DNA of 5,856 nucleotides from Methanobacteriota archaeon (GTDB lineage Archaea > Thermoplasmatota > Poseidoniia > Poseidoniales > Poseidoniaceae): positions 12,672-18,527 of the forward strand of contig PAWY01000001.1 of assembly GCA_002714305.1 (NCBI GenBank), given 5' to 3'. The notes under the pieces are model-generated. The model was not told the DNA's origin and did not search any database. It worked only from the letters and a program-made list of their open reading frames with translations. Of this stretch, positions 1 to 5,474 are shown in pieces. The first letter of the stretch is position 1; every line of letters starts with the position of its first letter. A program made the translations under genes and the position numbers.

Positions 1-2
1 CA

Positions 3-257
3 AGGGACTTCTGGATTGGCCTCTCCGTTCCGTTTCTTTCGATGTGCTTCGGTTTCTTGCTCACGGTCATCATCGTGGGTGATTCATGGGATGGCCTTCT
101 CTGGGCCTTTCTCTCCCTCTTGCTTTGGCCTGCATTGGCTCTTGGTATCGCAATTTGGGGGTATCTGAACCATCGGGGGCTCCTTTGGATTGGAGCAAGC
201 GTCTCGCTTGCCATTTCAACGCCTTTGGTCCTTTTGTTGATTCTCGGCTGGCTCTAA
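3..257 (+). CDS. C-terminal part of a multi-pass membrane protein (5' end outside window)
   Basis: The reading frame is open from the left edge to a TAA at 255-257 and gives 84 visible residues. The first in-frame Met is residue 14, but the codons before it continue the same hydrophobic character (RDFWIGLSVPF), so the gene almost certainly starts outside the window. Three membrane segments are visible at about residues 4-25, 31-55 and 60-83, separated by the short polar turns GDSWD and NHRG. The protein ends right after the last helix. No catalytic motif is visible and I do not recognise a named family; the function is unknown. It is the only plus-strand gene here and converges on the minus-strand cluster with 11 bases between the stops. 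A frame starting at 86 on the same strand is a shadow of this gene and of the antisense of the next one. Confidence 0.7.
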   Translation, partial: RDFWIGLSVPFLSMCFGFLLTVIIVGDSWDGLLWAFLSLLLWPALALGIAIWGYLNHRGLLWIGASVSLAISTPLVLLLILGWL

Positions 258-268
258 AGCAATCCGAG

Positions 269-553
269 TCAATCCTCATCCTCTTCCTCGTCGTTCATGC
301 CAACGATTTCGTAATTGGACGGGAAGAGGGCGATGGCCACGCCGACGACCAAGGAGAGGAAGCCCCAAGTGAATTGTTGTTGAACGAAGAGGAGTTCAAG
401 AGCGAGCACCACAAGGAGCAGACCGCCGATGTTTGAGGTCCAGACCAGCGTCTTGAACGTTGAAAGAGTGACTCCCTCTGTTCCAGGCTTGCGGTAAGGT
501 CCAAATTCGCCTCCAAAGCGTTGGGCAGTTGCATCTTTTCCTTTCTTTGACAT
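269..553 (-). CDS. Small two-helix membrane protein with acidic C-terminus, unknown function
   Basis: This 94-residue protein has a basic, polar N-terminal region (residues 1-35), then two hydrophobic segments at about 40-57 and 62-78 joined by a short VQQQFT turn. The C-terminal tail (85-94) is almost entirely Asp and Glu. The ATG at 553 is supported by a GAGGTG Shine-Dalgarno site (559-564) five bases upstream, which overlaps the stop of the ferredoxin gene. The stop-to-start gap is nine bases, so the two are very likely co-transcribed and translationally linked. That placement suggests a membrane partner or anchor for the ferredoxin-like protein, but this is inference from position only. 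I do not recognise the family. It is the last gene of the minus-strand cluster and ends 11 bases from the opposing gene. Confidence 0.78.
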   Translation of the reverse strand: MSKKGKDATAQRFGGEFGPYRKPGTEGVTLSTFKTLVWTSNIGGLLLVVLALELLFVQQQFTWGFLSLVVGVAIALFPSNYEIVGMNDEEEDED

Positions 554-558
554 TGAAA

Positions 559-564
559 CACCTC
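559..564 (-). promoter_or_regulatory. Shine-Dalgarno site of the 94-residue membrane protein gene
   Basis: On the minus strand this reads GAGGTG, five bases before the ATG at 553. It overlaps the TGA stop of the ferredoxin gene (565-563) and supports coupled translation and the chosen start. Confidence 0.7.
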
Positions 565-895
565 ATCGGTCAATCATCGTAATGGCGTCGGTTGGACAAG
601 CGAGAACACAAAGCCGGCAACCAGTGCACGCCTCGCGAATGATCTTTGCTTTTCGATTGCTTTCCACCGACATGAGTGGGCTGATCACGTCCACATGGTA
701 GAGTTCGATGGCGTCATCATCGCAAACGATGGTGCATTGGTCGCATCCAATGCATTTTCGTTCCTCAACAAAAGCAACGGTTCCTTCTCCGCCTTTCGTG
801 TTGGCACGTTGTTCTCCCCGTTGTCGGTTGAGGGCCGTTCGTATGCGCAGGGCCTCTTGCTCACGGCGCTTTCGCAACTCGTCAGCCCCGGTCAT
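563..895 (-). CDS. 2[4Fe-4S] ferredoxin-like protein with charged N-terminal extension
   Basis: The 110-residue protein carries two complete CxxCxxCxxxC motifs: Cys48, 51, 54, 58 (CIGCDQCTIVC) and Cys90, 93, 96, 100 (CTGCRLCVLACP). This is the layout for two [4Fe-4S] clusters, and the protein should carry electrons in the cytoplasm or at the membrane face. The second motif is followed by the usual Pro; the first is followed by Asp. The two motifs are about 31 residues apart, longer than in minimal clostridial-type ferredoxins and closer to ferredoxin domains of larger complexes. Residues 1-40 are rich in Arg, Lys and Glu and look helical, with no known domain. The ATG overlaps the stop of the 225-residue membrane protein gene (ATGA), and a strong AGGAGGTCA site at 900-908 supports this start. 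Between two membrane-protein genes, it may be the electron carrier of a small membrane complex (inference). Its redox partner is not visible. Confidence 0.9.
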   Translation of the reverse strand: MTGADELRKRREQEALRIRTALNRQRGEQRANTKGGEGTVAFVEERKCIGCDQCTIVCDDDAIELYHVDVISPLMSVESNRKAKIIREACTGCRLCVLACPTDAITMIDR

Positions 896-1569
896 GGTGT
901 GACCTCCTGCGGAGGTTCCCCTTCAAACTTGGCAACGACCAGGTTAACCAAAACATCGCCAAAGCAGTAGAACGCTCCCACCAAAAGCGGAGGGTTCCAA
1001 GCGGTCAGGCCGGTCCATGGAACATCCGACGCCCACGTCCAGTTACCTAGGAAGGTTCCCCAAAGTTCCATGGCGAGGGCTGCCCAAGCCATCGCAGCAT
1101 ACAATCGGGGTTGAGGACCCCATTTTGTAAATCCAACAACGAGCATGAGCATGACGACACCTGAGGTGTCACCCCCGGTCCACGCACCGTAAGCGACAAG
1201 GGGCACAAATGGAAGCAAGGCTGGCATGGCCATGTTCTCCTGCATCTTGGAAGCGGCTCGTCGACCCAAATCAAACAGAAAATAATGACCCGCAGGGACG
1301 AACAGTGGCATGAAATCCCGTTGATATTCATAGACCAACCATACCTCTGAGAAAAACAACTCCATGGGCGTTGCCAGAGCCACCACCGTCAGCATTTCGA
1401 TGCGTTCTTTTCGCTCAGTGTTGGCATAAATGAAGCCAAAAACGGCCCAACACCACACGTTCACTGGCCATTCAGCTGCCTGACCGGTGAGCATTCCACC
1501 GATGCCGGTGGCTGAGACCCATAGCCCAATGGCAATGGTGCCAACGTACAACCACACGCGCTGGCTCAT
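892..1569 (-). CDS. Polytopic membrane protein of unknown function
   Basis: This 225-residue protein has about six to seven hydrophobic segments, roughly at 6-28, 34-50, 58-80, 114-132, 136-148, 155-176 and 192-213. Polar or aromatic motifs sit at the helix ends: FVPAGHYFLFDLGRR (90-104), MELWGTFLGNWTWA (167-180) and WNPPLLVGAFYCFGD (191-205). The His, Asp, Glu and Trp residues placed next to helices could line an active site or bind a cofactor, but I cannot assign a family. Members of such families are often mislabelled simply as hypothetical. The stop overlaps the ferredoxin start by four bases, so the two products are probably made together. The start lacks a clear Shine-Dalgarno site. It follows gshA by 51 bases; an A-rich stretch at about 1592-1611 there might hold a secondary promoter. 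An ATG at 1597 is out of frame, so 1569 is the best start. Confidence 0.82.
   Translation of the reverse strand: MSQRVWLYVGTIAIGLWVSATGIGGMLTGQAAEWPVNVWCWAVFGFIYANTERKERIEMLTVVALATPMELFFSEVWLVYEYQRDFMPLFVPAGHYFLFDLGRRAASKMQENMAMPALLPFVPLVAYGAWTGGDTSGVVMLMLVVGFTKWGPQPRLYAAMAWAALAMELWGTFLGNWTWASDVPWTGLTAWNPPLLVGAFYCFGDVLVNLVVAKFEGEPPQEVTP
900..908 (-). promoter_or_regulatory. Shine-Dalgarno site of the ferredoxin gene
   Basis: On the minus strand this reads AGGAGGTCA, a near-perfect complement of the 16S rRNA 3' end, with its GGAGG core seven bases before the ATG at 895. It lies inside the last codons of the preceding membrane protein gene, so the ferredoxin can be translated by re-initiation or independently. 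It fixes the ferredoxin start. Confidence 0.75.
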
Positions 1570-1620
1570 GGTTGGGCGAGGAGGCCTTGGCTTTCATTTT
1601 GTTGTGTTTAGCCCCTCGTC

Positions 1621-2823
1621 TCAAGCCTGCCAAGCTTCCGCCTCGGCGCCCATGGCAATCATGCTGAGTTCCGCTACCAAAGCGTGCCACCCGTGAGCCT
1701 GTTCGATGTAGGGGTTTTCAGAGTCTTCATAATTCTCAAAACGTGCGCTGGGCGAATTGAGGTTGTCCATGTCGGATTTTTTCCCGTTGATGCGGTAAAA
1801 CCAAGACGCTGCTTCCCCGTCCACAAGATAAACAACGGGTTCAAGCGTTTCTCCAGCATCGGTTGCAAGGGCGGTGGGAATGCCTTCTTGTATCAAGAAA
1901 TTCTCTACTTCTGCCCCACCCTTGGCATAGCGTAATTTGTTCGCTTTGCGGTTGGAGAGGTTGAGGATTTGGCTGCCTGAAGTCAACATCATCACGCCCA
2001 ATCCATAGGTGCCGCTGTCGTTTTTCATGACCACGGTCGGCTCACGCTCAATGCCCAGTGTGAGGTACTTTTGGCGAAGCTGGTCAAGGAAGCCGTCGAT
2101 TTCTTGAGCCAATTTTACTCGACATGCTTCTTCGGTCAAGCACTTGTTTTCAGAGACAAAATAATCCGGCATGAGGTGCCACGGGTCAATTCCAATCATG
2201 ATGGAAATTTCGTTGATGTAGGGTCGCAAGGCTTCGTAATGGTGTGATTTTCTACGGCGGAACCATCCCATGTGGGGAGGCGGTGTGATGTTGGCGTTTT
2301 GGATACCGGGAATTTCTCCATCCGTCAAATCGTTGTTGAGCAGCATCAAGTCCGGTATTTTACCACCAACGGTCAACTCATCGTTATCATTCAATTCAAC
2401 TTCCTCCAAGACAAGTGGACCAGAAAGACCACTCATGGCATGGAGTCCGTTGAGGTCAGGTGAGCCTACGGTGCAGAGAAAACCTGCTTCTTCGATCATC
2501 GCTTTGATGCTTGATATGTTTTCAACATAACCTTGGTTTCTGGTATGGCTTTCCGGGTAGATGTGCACCCAACGGCAATTGGGGTGGGATCGATGCACGT
2601 GCTCCTTGAACAGAAGTGATAATTCAGCAAGGTTTTCCTTGGAGACGTTGTTGAAGCCAGCAGGAAAATGGTTGGCATCAACCACGCCAATCTTCCAACC
2701 CGCATCGCGCACGTCCACACTTCCATAGATCGGGATAGCCACTTCGTTGCGCTTTGCTTTCATCCAAGCCGTGATCTCTTCCCGTTTGCCTTCAAGCATC
2801 CTGTTGTGGTCTCGCAAATTCAT
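1621..2823 (-). CDS. gshA: Glutamate-cysteine ligase, A. ferrooxidans/proteobacterial GshA type
   Basis: This 400-residue protein should join L-glutamate and L-cysteine with ATP to form gamma-glutamylcysteine in the cytoplasm, the first step of glutathione synthesis. It matches, from memory, the rare GshA family first shown in Acidithiobacillus ferrooxidans (Pfam GshA), which is unrelated in sequence to E. coli GshA. Conserved stretches are SVDVRDAGWKIGVVDANHF (35-53) followed by PAGFNN (54-59), IPDLMLLNNDLT (156-167), PPPHMGWFRRRKSHH (181-195), GIDPW (211-215), the Gly-rich KNDSGTYGLGVM (267-278, probably nucleotide binding), IQEGIPT (311-317), EPVVYLVDG (328-336) and NLNSPSARF (354-362). 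No internal stop or missing block is apparent, although the N- and C-termini look short. The ATG overlaps the asnB stop (ATGA) and has a strong GAGGTGAT site eight bases upstream. No gshB lies in the window, so the final thiol could be gamma-glutamylcysteine itself or a derivative. Substrate specificity is inferred from family only. Confidence 0.88.
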   Translation of the reverse strand: MNLRDHNRMLEGKREEITAWMKAKRNEVAIPIYGSVDVRDAGWKIGVVDANHFPAGFNNVSKENLAELSLLFKEHVHRSHPNCRWVHIYPESHTRNQGYVENISSIKAMIEEAGFLCTVGSPDLNGLHAMSGLSGPLVLEEVELNDNDELTVGGKIPDLMLLNNDLTDGEIPGIQNANITPPPHMGWFRRRKSHHYEALRPYINEISIMIGIDPWHLMPDYFVSENKCLTEEACRVKLAQEIDGFLDQLRQKYLTLGIEREPTVVMKNDSGTYGLGVMMLTSGSQILNLSNRKANKLRYAKGGAEVENFLIQEGIPTALATDAGETLEPVVYLVDGEAASWFYRINGKKSDMDNLNSPSARFENYEDSENPYIEQAHGWHALVAELSMIAMGAEAEAWQA

Positions 2824-4607
2824 GGTGAAATCACCTCGGCGATGAGCGCATCAATTGAGCGCTGTGTCTTCAGGTGGCCGTCTTTGTTGAGGTGCAGCGC
2901 CTCAAACAATGCAAGCCCAAGAACCAATTCTTCTTGGCCTCGAAGAACGGATGACCACGGCCGATAGTGGTCGAGCAACTCTTCGGTTTGTGAACGGCGG
3001 TCATGCAAAAATCGGTCGAGGAGTGTGGGTGAGGTGGCTCGTCCAGCGGGGAGTTTTGGTCGCCGAACAATTTCCTTTGGAAGTCCCGTTAAATCGGCGG
3101 CCTGCCGGAGTGCGGCCTTTTCTTCACGCCCGTCCGTTCGCTTCCATTCGTTGGGAAGGGCATAGGATGCTTTGCGGTGGCTCTTCCCCAGGAAAGGAAC
3201 CCTGACCTCGAGTGAATGTGCCATGGAATGCCGGTCGACCAAACGGAGTTGAAAGTTGCTGAGTTGGCCGTGCTCGAGTTCAAAATTCAACATGGTTTCA
3301 AGGTCGTTGGTGACGGTGTTCGGGTCGTGTGATGAACGGTACCAGCCTTCCTCATTCCTGAGTTCTCCAGAAAGAAGGGCCTTCCGCATGGGTTCTGGGA
3401 GGGCACCCATGCGCCGGCTCAACTCCCTTCCATGGTGTTGGAGTTGCCCGTACCTTGGGTATCCTGCATGCAGCTCATCGGCCCCTTGGCCGCACAACCC
3501 AACTTTGACATGCTTCGCCATGTGCTCGAAAAGTGGATGAAAGAACATCACGGTCACATCAGCATCTTCACCGTGCCAAGCCAGTTGGGGGAGGCGTCGT
3601 TCAAAGGACTCCTCATCCAAAAGGTGCTGATGATGAACCAGGTCGTGATGGGAGGCCACCAATTCAGCCGCTCGCCAGTCAGGATTGTCTTCACTCTCGG
3701 CCACGGTCCAACATTCTGGAACCGGTTGCCCTGCGCGTTCGGCAGCTTCGTTGGCGACAGCAGCGACAAGGCTTGAGTCAAGTCCACCCGAAAGCACGAT
3801 TCCAACGGGTACATCCGACATCAAACGTTGCTGAACACCTTCAACGAAACTTTCCAAGAGGGCCGGAGCCTGAAGGGAGGGGTTCCACTCCTCGGTGGGA
3901 TGAAGTGTCTGCCGCTCAATGTTGGCTGCATCGATAAGAACGGCTTCCCCTCGTTGGTTAACCGTCCACCGCTCAACGGTTCCTGGACGAACCTGGTGCA
4001 CACCTTTCAGCAGGGTGGTTCCATCCAAGGGGTATTCCCAAACCAGCCTTGCAGCCATGGCCACTTCATCGATGTGTGGCTGGTAATGTTCATGTGCGTG
4101 AAAGGCTTTGACTTCGCTGGCAAAAAGGAGCGAACCGTCCACGTTGGTTCGGGTGAGTGGCTTGATGCCCATCGGGTCTCGGGCGAGGATCAATTCCTTG
4201 GCCTTCGGATTCCACAAGGCAAGAGCATACATGCCGTCCAAAGCCCCCAGCCAAGCAGCGTGTTCCTTGGCGGTCATCGAGGTGGTTTGACGATGTTTGG
4301 CAGCATGGTGGGTCGCCAAGATGGATTCCGTATCTCCAAGCGTTTTGAATGGATAACTGGCTTGCTTTGAACGAAGGTCTTGGTGGTTGTAGATTTCACC
4401 GTTGAGGACAAGCACGTCCCCTTCCATGCTGGTCATTGGTTGCTGGCTGGATTCGAGGTCAAGAATGGATAATCGAGCGTGGGCGAACCCCACATGGTCG
4501 TCCAGCCAAACATCGTTTTCATCTGGCCCACGGTGCTTTTGCAAGCGATTCATCCGGGTCAGCATGTTCGCATCGGGTTGTCCCAATACCCCTGCGATGC
4601 CACACAT
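2820..4607 (-). CDS. asnB: Asparagine synthetase (glutamine-hydrolysing), class II amidotransferase
   Basis: The 595-residue protein has the two-domain AsnB layout. The N-terminal glutaminase domain begins MCGIAG, giving the Cys2 nucleophile after Met removal and fixing the start. It also shows HRGPDE (25-30), ARLSILDL (44-51), NGEIYNH (69-75), GDTE (91-94) and ARDPMGIKPL (142-151). The synthetase domain has the pyrophosphate loop LSGGLDSS (272-279), GQGADELHAGY (373-383), SMAHSLEVRVPF (461-472) and a Lys497 in REEKAALRQA that aligns with the catalytic Lys of E. coli AsnB. It should convert aspartate, glutamine and ATP to asparagine, glutamate, AMP and pyrophosphate. An unusual point is Gln374 in GQGADE, where E. 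coli AsnB has a catalytic Glu. No clear Shine-Dalgarno site precedes the ATG, so the transcript could be leaderless. Tight coupling to gshA means an amidotransferase acting on another acid substrate cannot be excluded. Confidence 0.93.
   Translation of the reverse strand: MCGIAGVLGQPDANMLTRMNRLQKHRGPDENDVWLDDHVGFAHARLSILDLESSQQPMTSMEGDVLVLNGEIYNHQDLRSKQASYPFKTLGDTESILATHHAAKHRQTTSMTAKEHAAWLGALDGMYALALWNPKAKELILARDPMGIKPLTRTNVDGSLLFASEVKAFHAHEHYQPHIDEVAMAARLVWEYPLDGTTLLKGVHQVRPGTVERWTVNQRGEAVLIDAANIERQTLHPTEEWNPSLQAPALLESFVEGVQQRLMSDVPVGIVLSGGLDSSLVAAVANEAAERAGQPVPECWTVAESEDNPDWRAAELVASHHDLVHHQHLLDEESFERRLPQLAWHGEDADVTVMFFHPLFEHMAKHVKVGLCGQGADELHAGYPRYGQLQHHGRELSRRMGALPEPMRKALLSGELRNEEGWYRSSHDPNTVTNDLETMLNFELEHGQLSNFQLRLVDRHSMAHSLEVRVPFLGKSHRKASYALPNEWKRTDGREEKAALRQAADLTGLPKEIVRRPKLPAGRATSPTLLDRFLHDRRSQTEELLDHYRPWSSVLRGQEELVLGLALFEALHLNKDGHLKTQRSIDALIAEVISP
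2830..2837 (-). promoter_or_regulatory. Shine-Dalgarno site of gshA inside the asnB 3' end
   Basis: On the minus strand this reads GAGGTGAT, followed by seven to eight bases and the ATG at 2823. It is encoded within the Glu-Val-Ile codons of the asnB C-terminus. Together with the ATGA overlap it supports translational coupling of the two enzymes and fixes the gshA start. Confidence 0.75.
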
Positions 4608-4629
4608 ATCAAGACCATAGGGCCGACCC

Positions 4630-4649
4630 TTTTGAAGGAATGTTCAAAA
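4630..4649. repeat. Inverted repeat upstream of asnB, possible operator
   Basis: A perfect dyad TTTTGAA-N6-TTCAAAA (arms 4630-4636 and 4643-4649) ends 22 bases before the asnB start codon. That is where an archaeal promoter or operator would be expected if the leader is short. Its size suits a dimeric winged-helix or Lrp-type regulator. It could instead be a weak AU hairpin in RNA. The dyad itself is directly visible; its function is inference. Confidence 0.45.
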
Positions 4650-4663
4650 TCAAAGGTATTTGA
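4650..4663. repeat. Second inverted repeat abutting the first, upstream of asnB
   Basis: The dyad TCAAA-N4-TTTGA (arms 4650-4654 and 4659-4663) directly abuts the 4630-4649 dyad and touches the stop codon of the 36-residue gene. It shares the TCAAA/TTTGA core with its neighbour, so the pair could be tandem binding sites. The arms are short and AT-rich, so chance is possible. Confidence 0.35.
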
Positions 4664-4774
4664 TTACCAAAGCGGGTAGCGGAACATGACGACGCCAAGG
4701 AGAACAATGGCCAGGCCAAAGGCCATTCCGTATGCGATTTGGGGTGGGTCCGAGTTTGTTGGTTCGTCAGCCAT
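4664..4774 (-). CDS. 36-residue single-helix membrane protein, unknown function
   Basis: Reading the minus strand from the ATG at 4774 to the TAA at 4666-4664 gives a 36-residue protein. Residues 1-12 are polar and acidic (MADEPTNSDPPQ), residues 13-31 form one clean hydrophobic helix (IAYGMAFGLAIVLLGVVMF), and the tail is RYPLW. The acidic N-terminus and an Arg right after the helix suggest the N-terminus is outside and the C-terminus inside. The gene fills most of the 240-base space between asnB and the kinase-like gene, on the same strand. No strong Shine-Dalgarno site is seen, only GAAGGA close to the ATG. It resembles in form the tiny subunits of membrane complexes, but no partner can be named. 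I think it is real because its composition is protein-like and it fits the gene spacing. Confidence 0.6.
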   Translation of the reverse strand: MADEPTNSDPPQIAYGMAFGLAIVLLGVVMFRYPLW

Positions 4775-4810
4775 GTCCTTCACTGAATCCAACGACAGGA
4801 AACCACCATT

Positions 4811-4845
4811 TCAACGTATTGAATCTCCGCCCTGAAAATCGTTGA
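4811..4845. repeat. Imperfect inverted repeat between the kinase-like gene and the small membrane gene
   Basis: The six-base arms TCAACG (4811-4816) and CGTTGA (4840-4845) are 23 bases apart, and partial pairing extends inwards. It lies just after the stop of the 208-residue gene and upstream of the 36-residue gene, so it could act in transcription termination or control. Short arms and a long spacer make this weak. Confidence 0.2.
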
Positions 4846-4847
4846 CT

Positions 4848-5474
4848 TCAAGCCATGACCAGTGCAAATGGCTCCAAAAGCAAAACAAGGGCGAGCGGGA
4901 CCAGGAGCATCGTGGCGTTGTCATCGATGTAGGTCAATCTTGGCCACTCTGAAATCATGCAGACTGGGGCGAGAAGCAGAGCCATCCACAGTGGGGTTCC
5001 AAACTGCAGCGAGCAGAATCCCCAGATGACCAAGAGAAGAAGCGTTGAATAGATCATGACCTGACGACTTTCCATGTCTTTCCGTCGGAGTTCACCCATC
5101 AACGGGTCGCCCAAAGCCAACGAGGCTATCAGTGGCCAGGCATAGGCCTCATGCGGTACGAGGAGGAGCACGAAACCGACGCCTACGGCGCCCCATGCCA
5201 AAGCAGAAATTTGCTTGGCCTCATAGTCGCGTTGGCCAAAAACGGTCAATTCCATTTTCAAGCGAAGCCCTTCGAGGACAAGCGCGAACAAGACCACGCT
5301 AGCGACGAGTTGTTGGAGTTCCATGTTGAGGGCCGATGCTACGGATTCACCGTGGGAGAAGTAAAGGTAAGGGATGCCAACCATGCTGAGGTGTACGCCT
5401 CGGCGAAGGATATGCCCACGCATGCCGCCGACGGATGTGTCTACAGGATTGGTCAGTTCAACTTGTCCGTTCAT
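4848..5474 (-). CDS. SEC59/DGK1/VTE5-family CTP-dependent lipid kinase-like membrane protein
   Basis: This 208-residue polytopic protein has hydrophobic segments at about 29-40, 52-70, 89-106, 110-122, 139-157, 160-174 and 187-207. Three signatures match the dolichol kinase/phytol kinase/yeast diacylglycerol kinase family: RRGVHLS (24-30, like the family R-K-x-x-H motif), ALGDPLMGELRR (120-131, the family GDP segment) and YIDDNATMLLVPLA (182-195, like the family D-D-N-x-x-x-P motif). Family members phosphorylate membrane alcohols, such as dolichol, phytol/geranylgeraniol or diacylglycerol, mostly with CTP. In an archaeon a polyprenol, a geranylgeraniol-type alcohol or an archaeol precursor is a plausible substrate, but the sequence cannot decide. 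The related CDP-archaeol synthase-type cytidylyltransferases are an alternative. The start overlaps the meaB 3' end by 17 bases, indicating co-transcription; the ribosome site (GAAGG just before ATG) is weak. Confidence 0.72.
   Translation of the reverse strand: MNGQVELTNPVDTSVGGMRGHILRRGVHLSMVGIPYLYFSHGESVASALNMELQQLVASVVLFALVLEGLRLKMELTVFGQRDYEAKQISALAWGAVGVGFVLLLVPHEAYAWPLIASLALGDPLMGELRRKDMESRQVMIYSTLLLLVIWGFCSLQFGTPLWMALLLAPVCMISEWPRLTYIDDNATMLLVPLALVLLLEPFALVMA

Noticed and set aside
86..436. A 116-codon plus-strand frame spanning the convergent junction
   Set aside because: It overlaps the membrane protein ending at 257 in another frame and runs antisense through the 94-residue gene, which has a good ribosome site. 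Its sequence does not look like a single protein.
1570..1620. Possible terminator or small gene in the gap after gshA
   Set aside because: No stable stem and no T-run on the minus strand is seen. The ATG at 1597 is out of frame with the 225-residue gene and opens a frame antisense or shifted to real genes.
1472..1690. A 72-codon minus-strand frame across the gshA/membrane gene boundary
   Set aside because: It overlaps the 3' end of gshA and the 5' end of the membrane protein gene in another frame, and its sequence is low in hydrophobic or motif content. It is a shadow frame.
3828..4370. A 180-codon plus-strand open frame
   Set aside because: It lies wholly antisense to the well-conserved asnB coding sequence, has no recognisable motif and no ribosome site. 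It is a by-product of asnB codon use. The other plus-strand frames within 2820-4607 are rejected for the same reason.
4619..4630. Short hairpin AGGG-N4-CCCT near the asnB start
   Set aside because: Only four base pairs and no T-rich tail follow, so it does not support a terminator or riboswitch.
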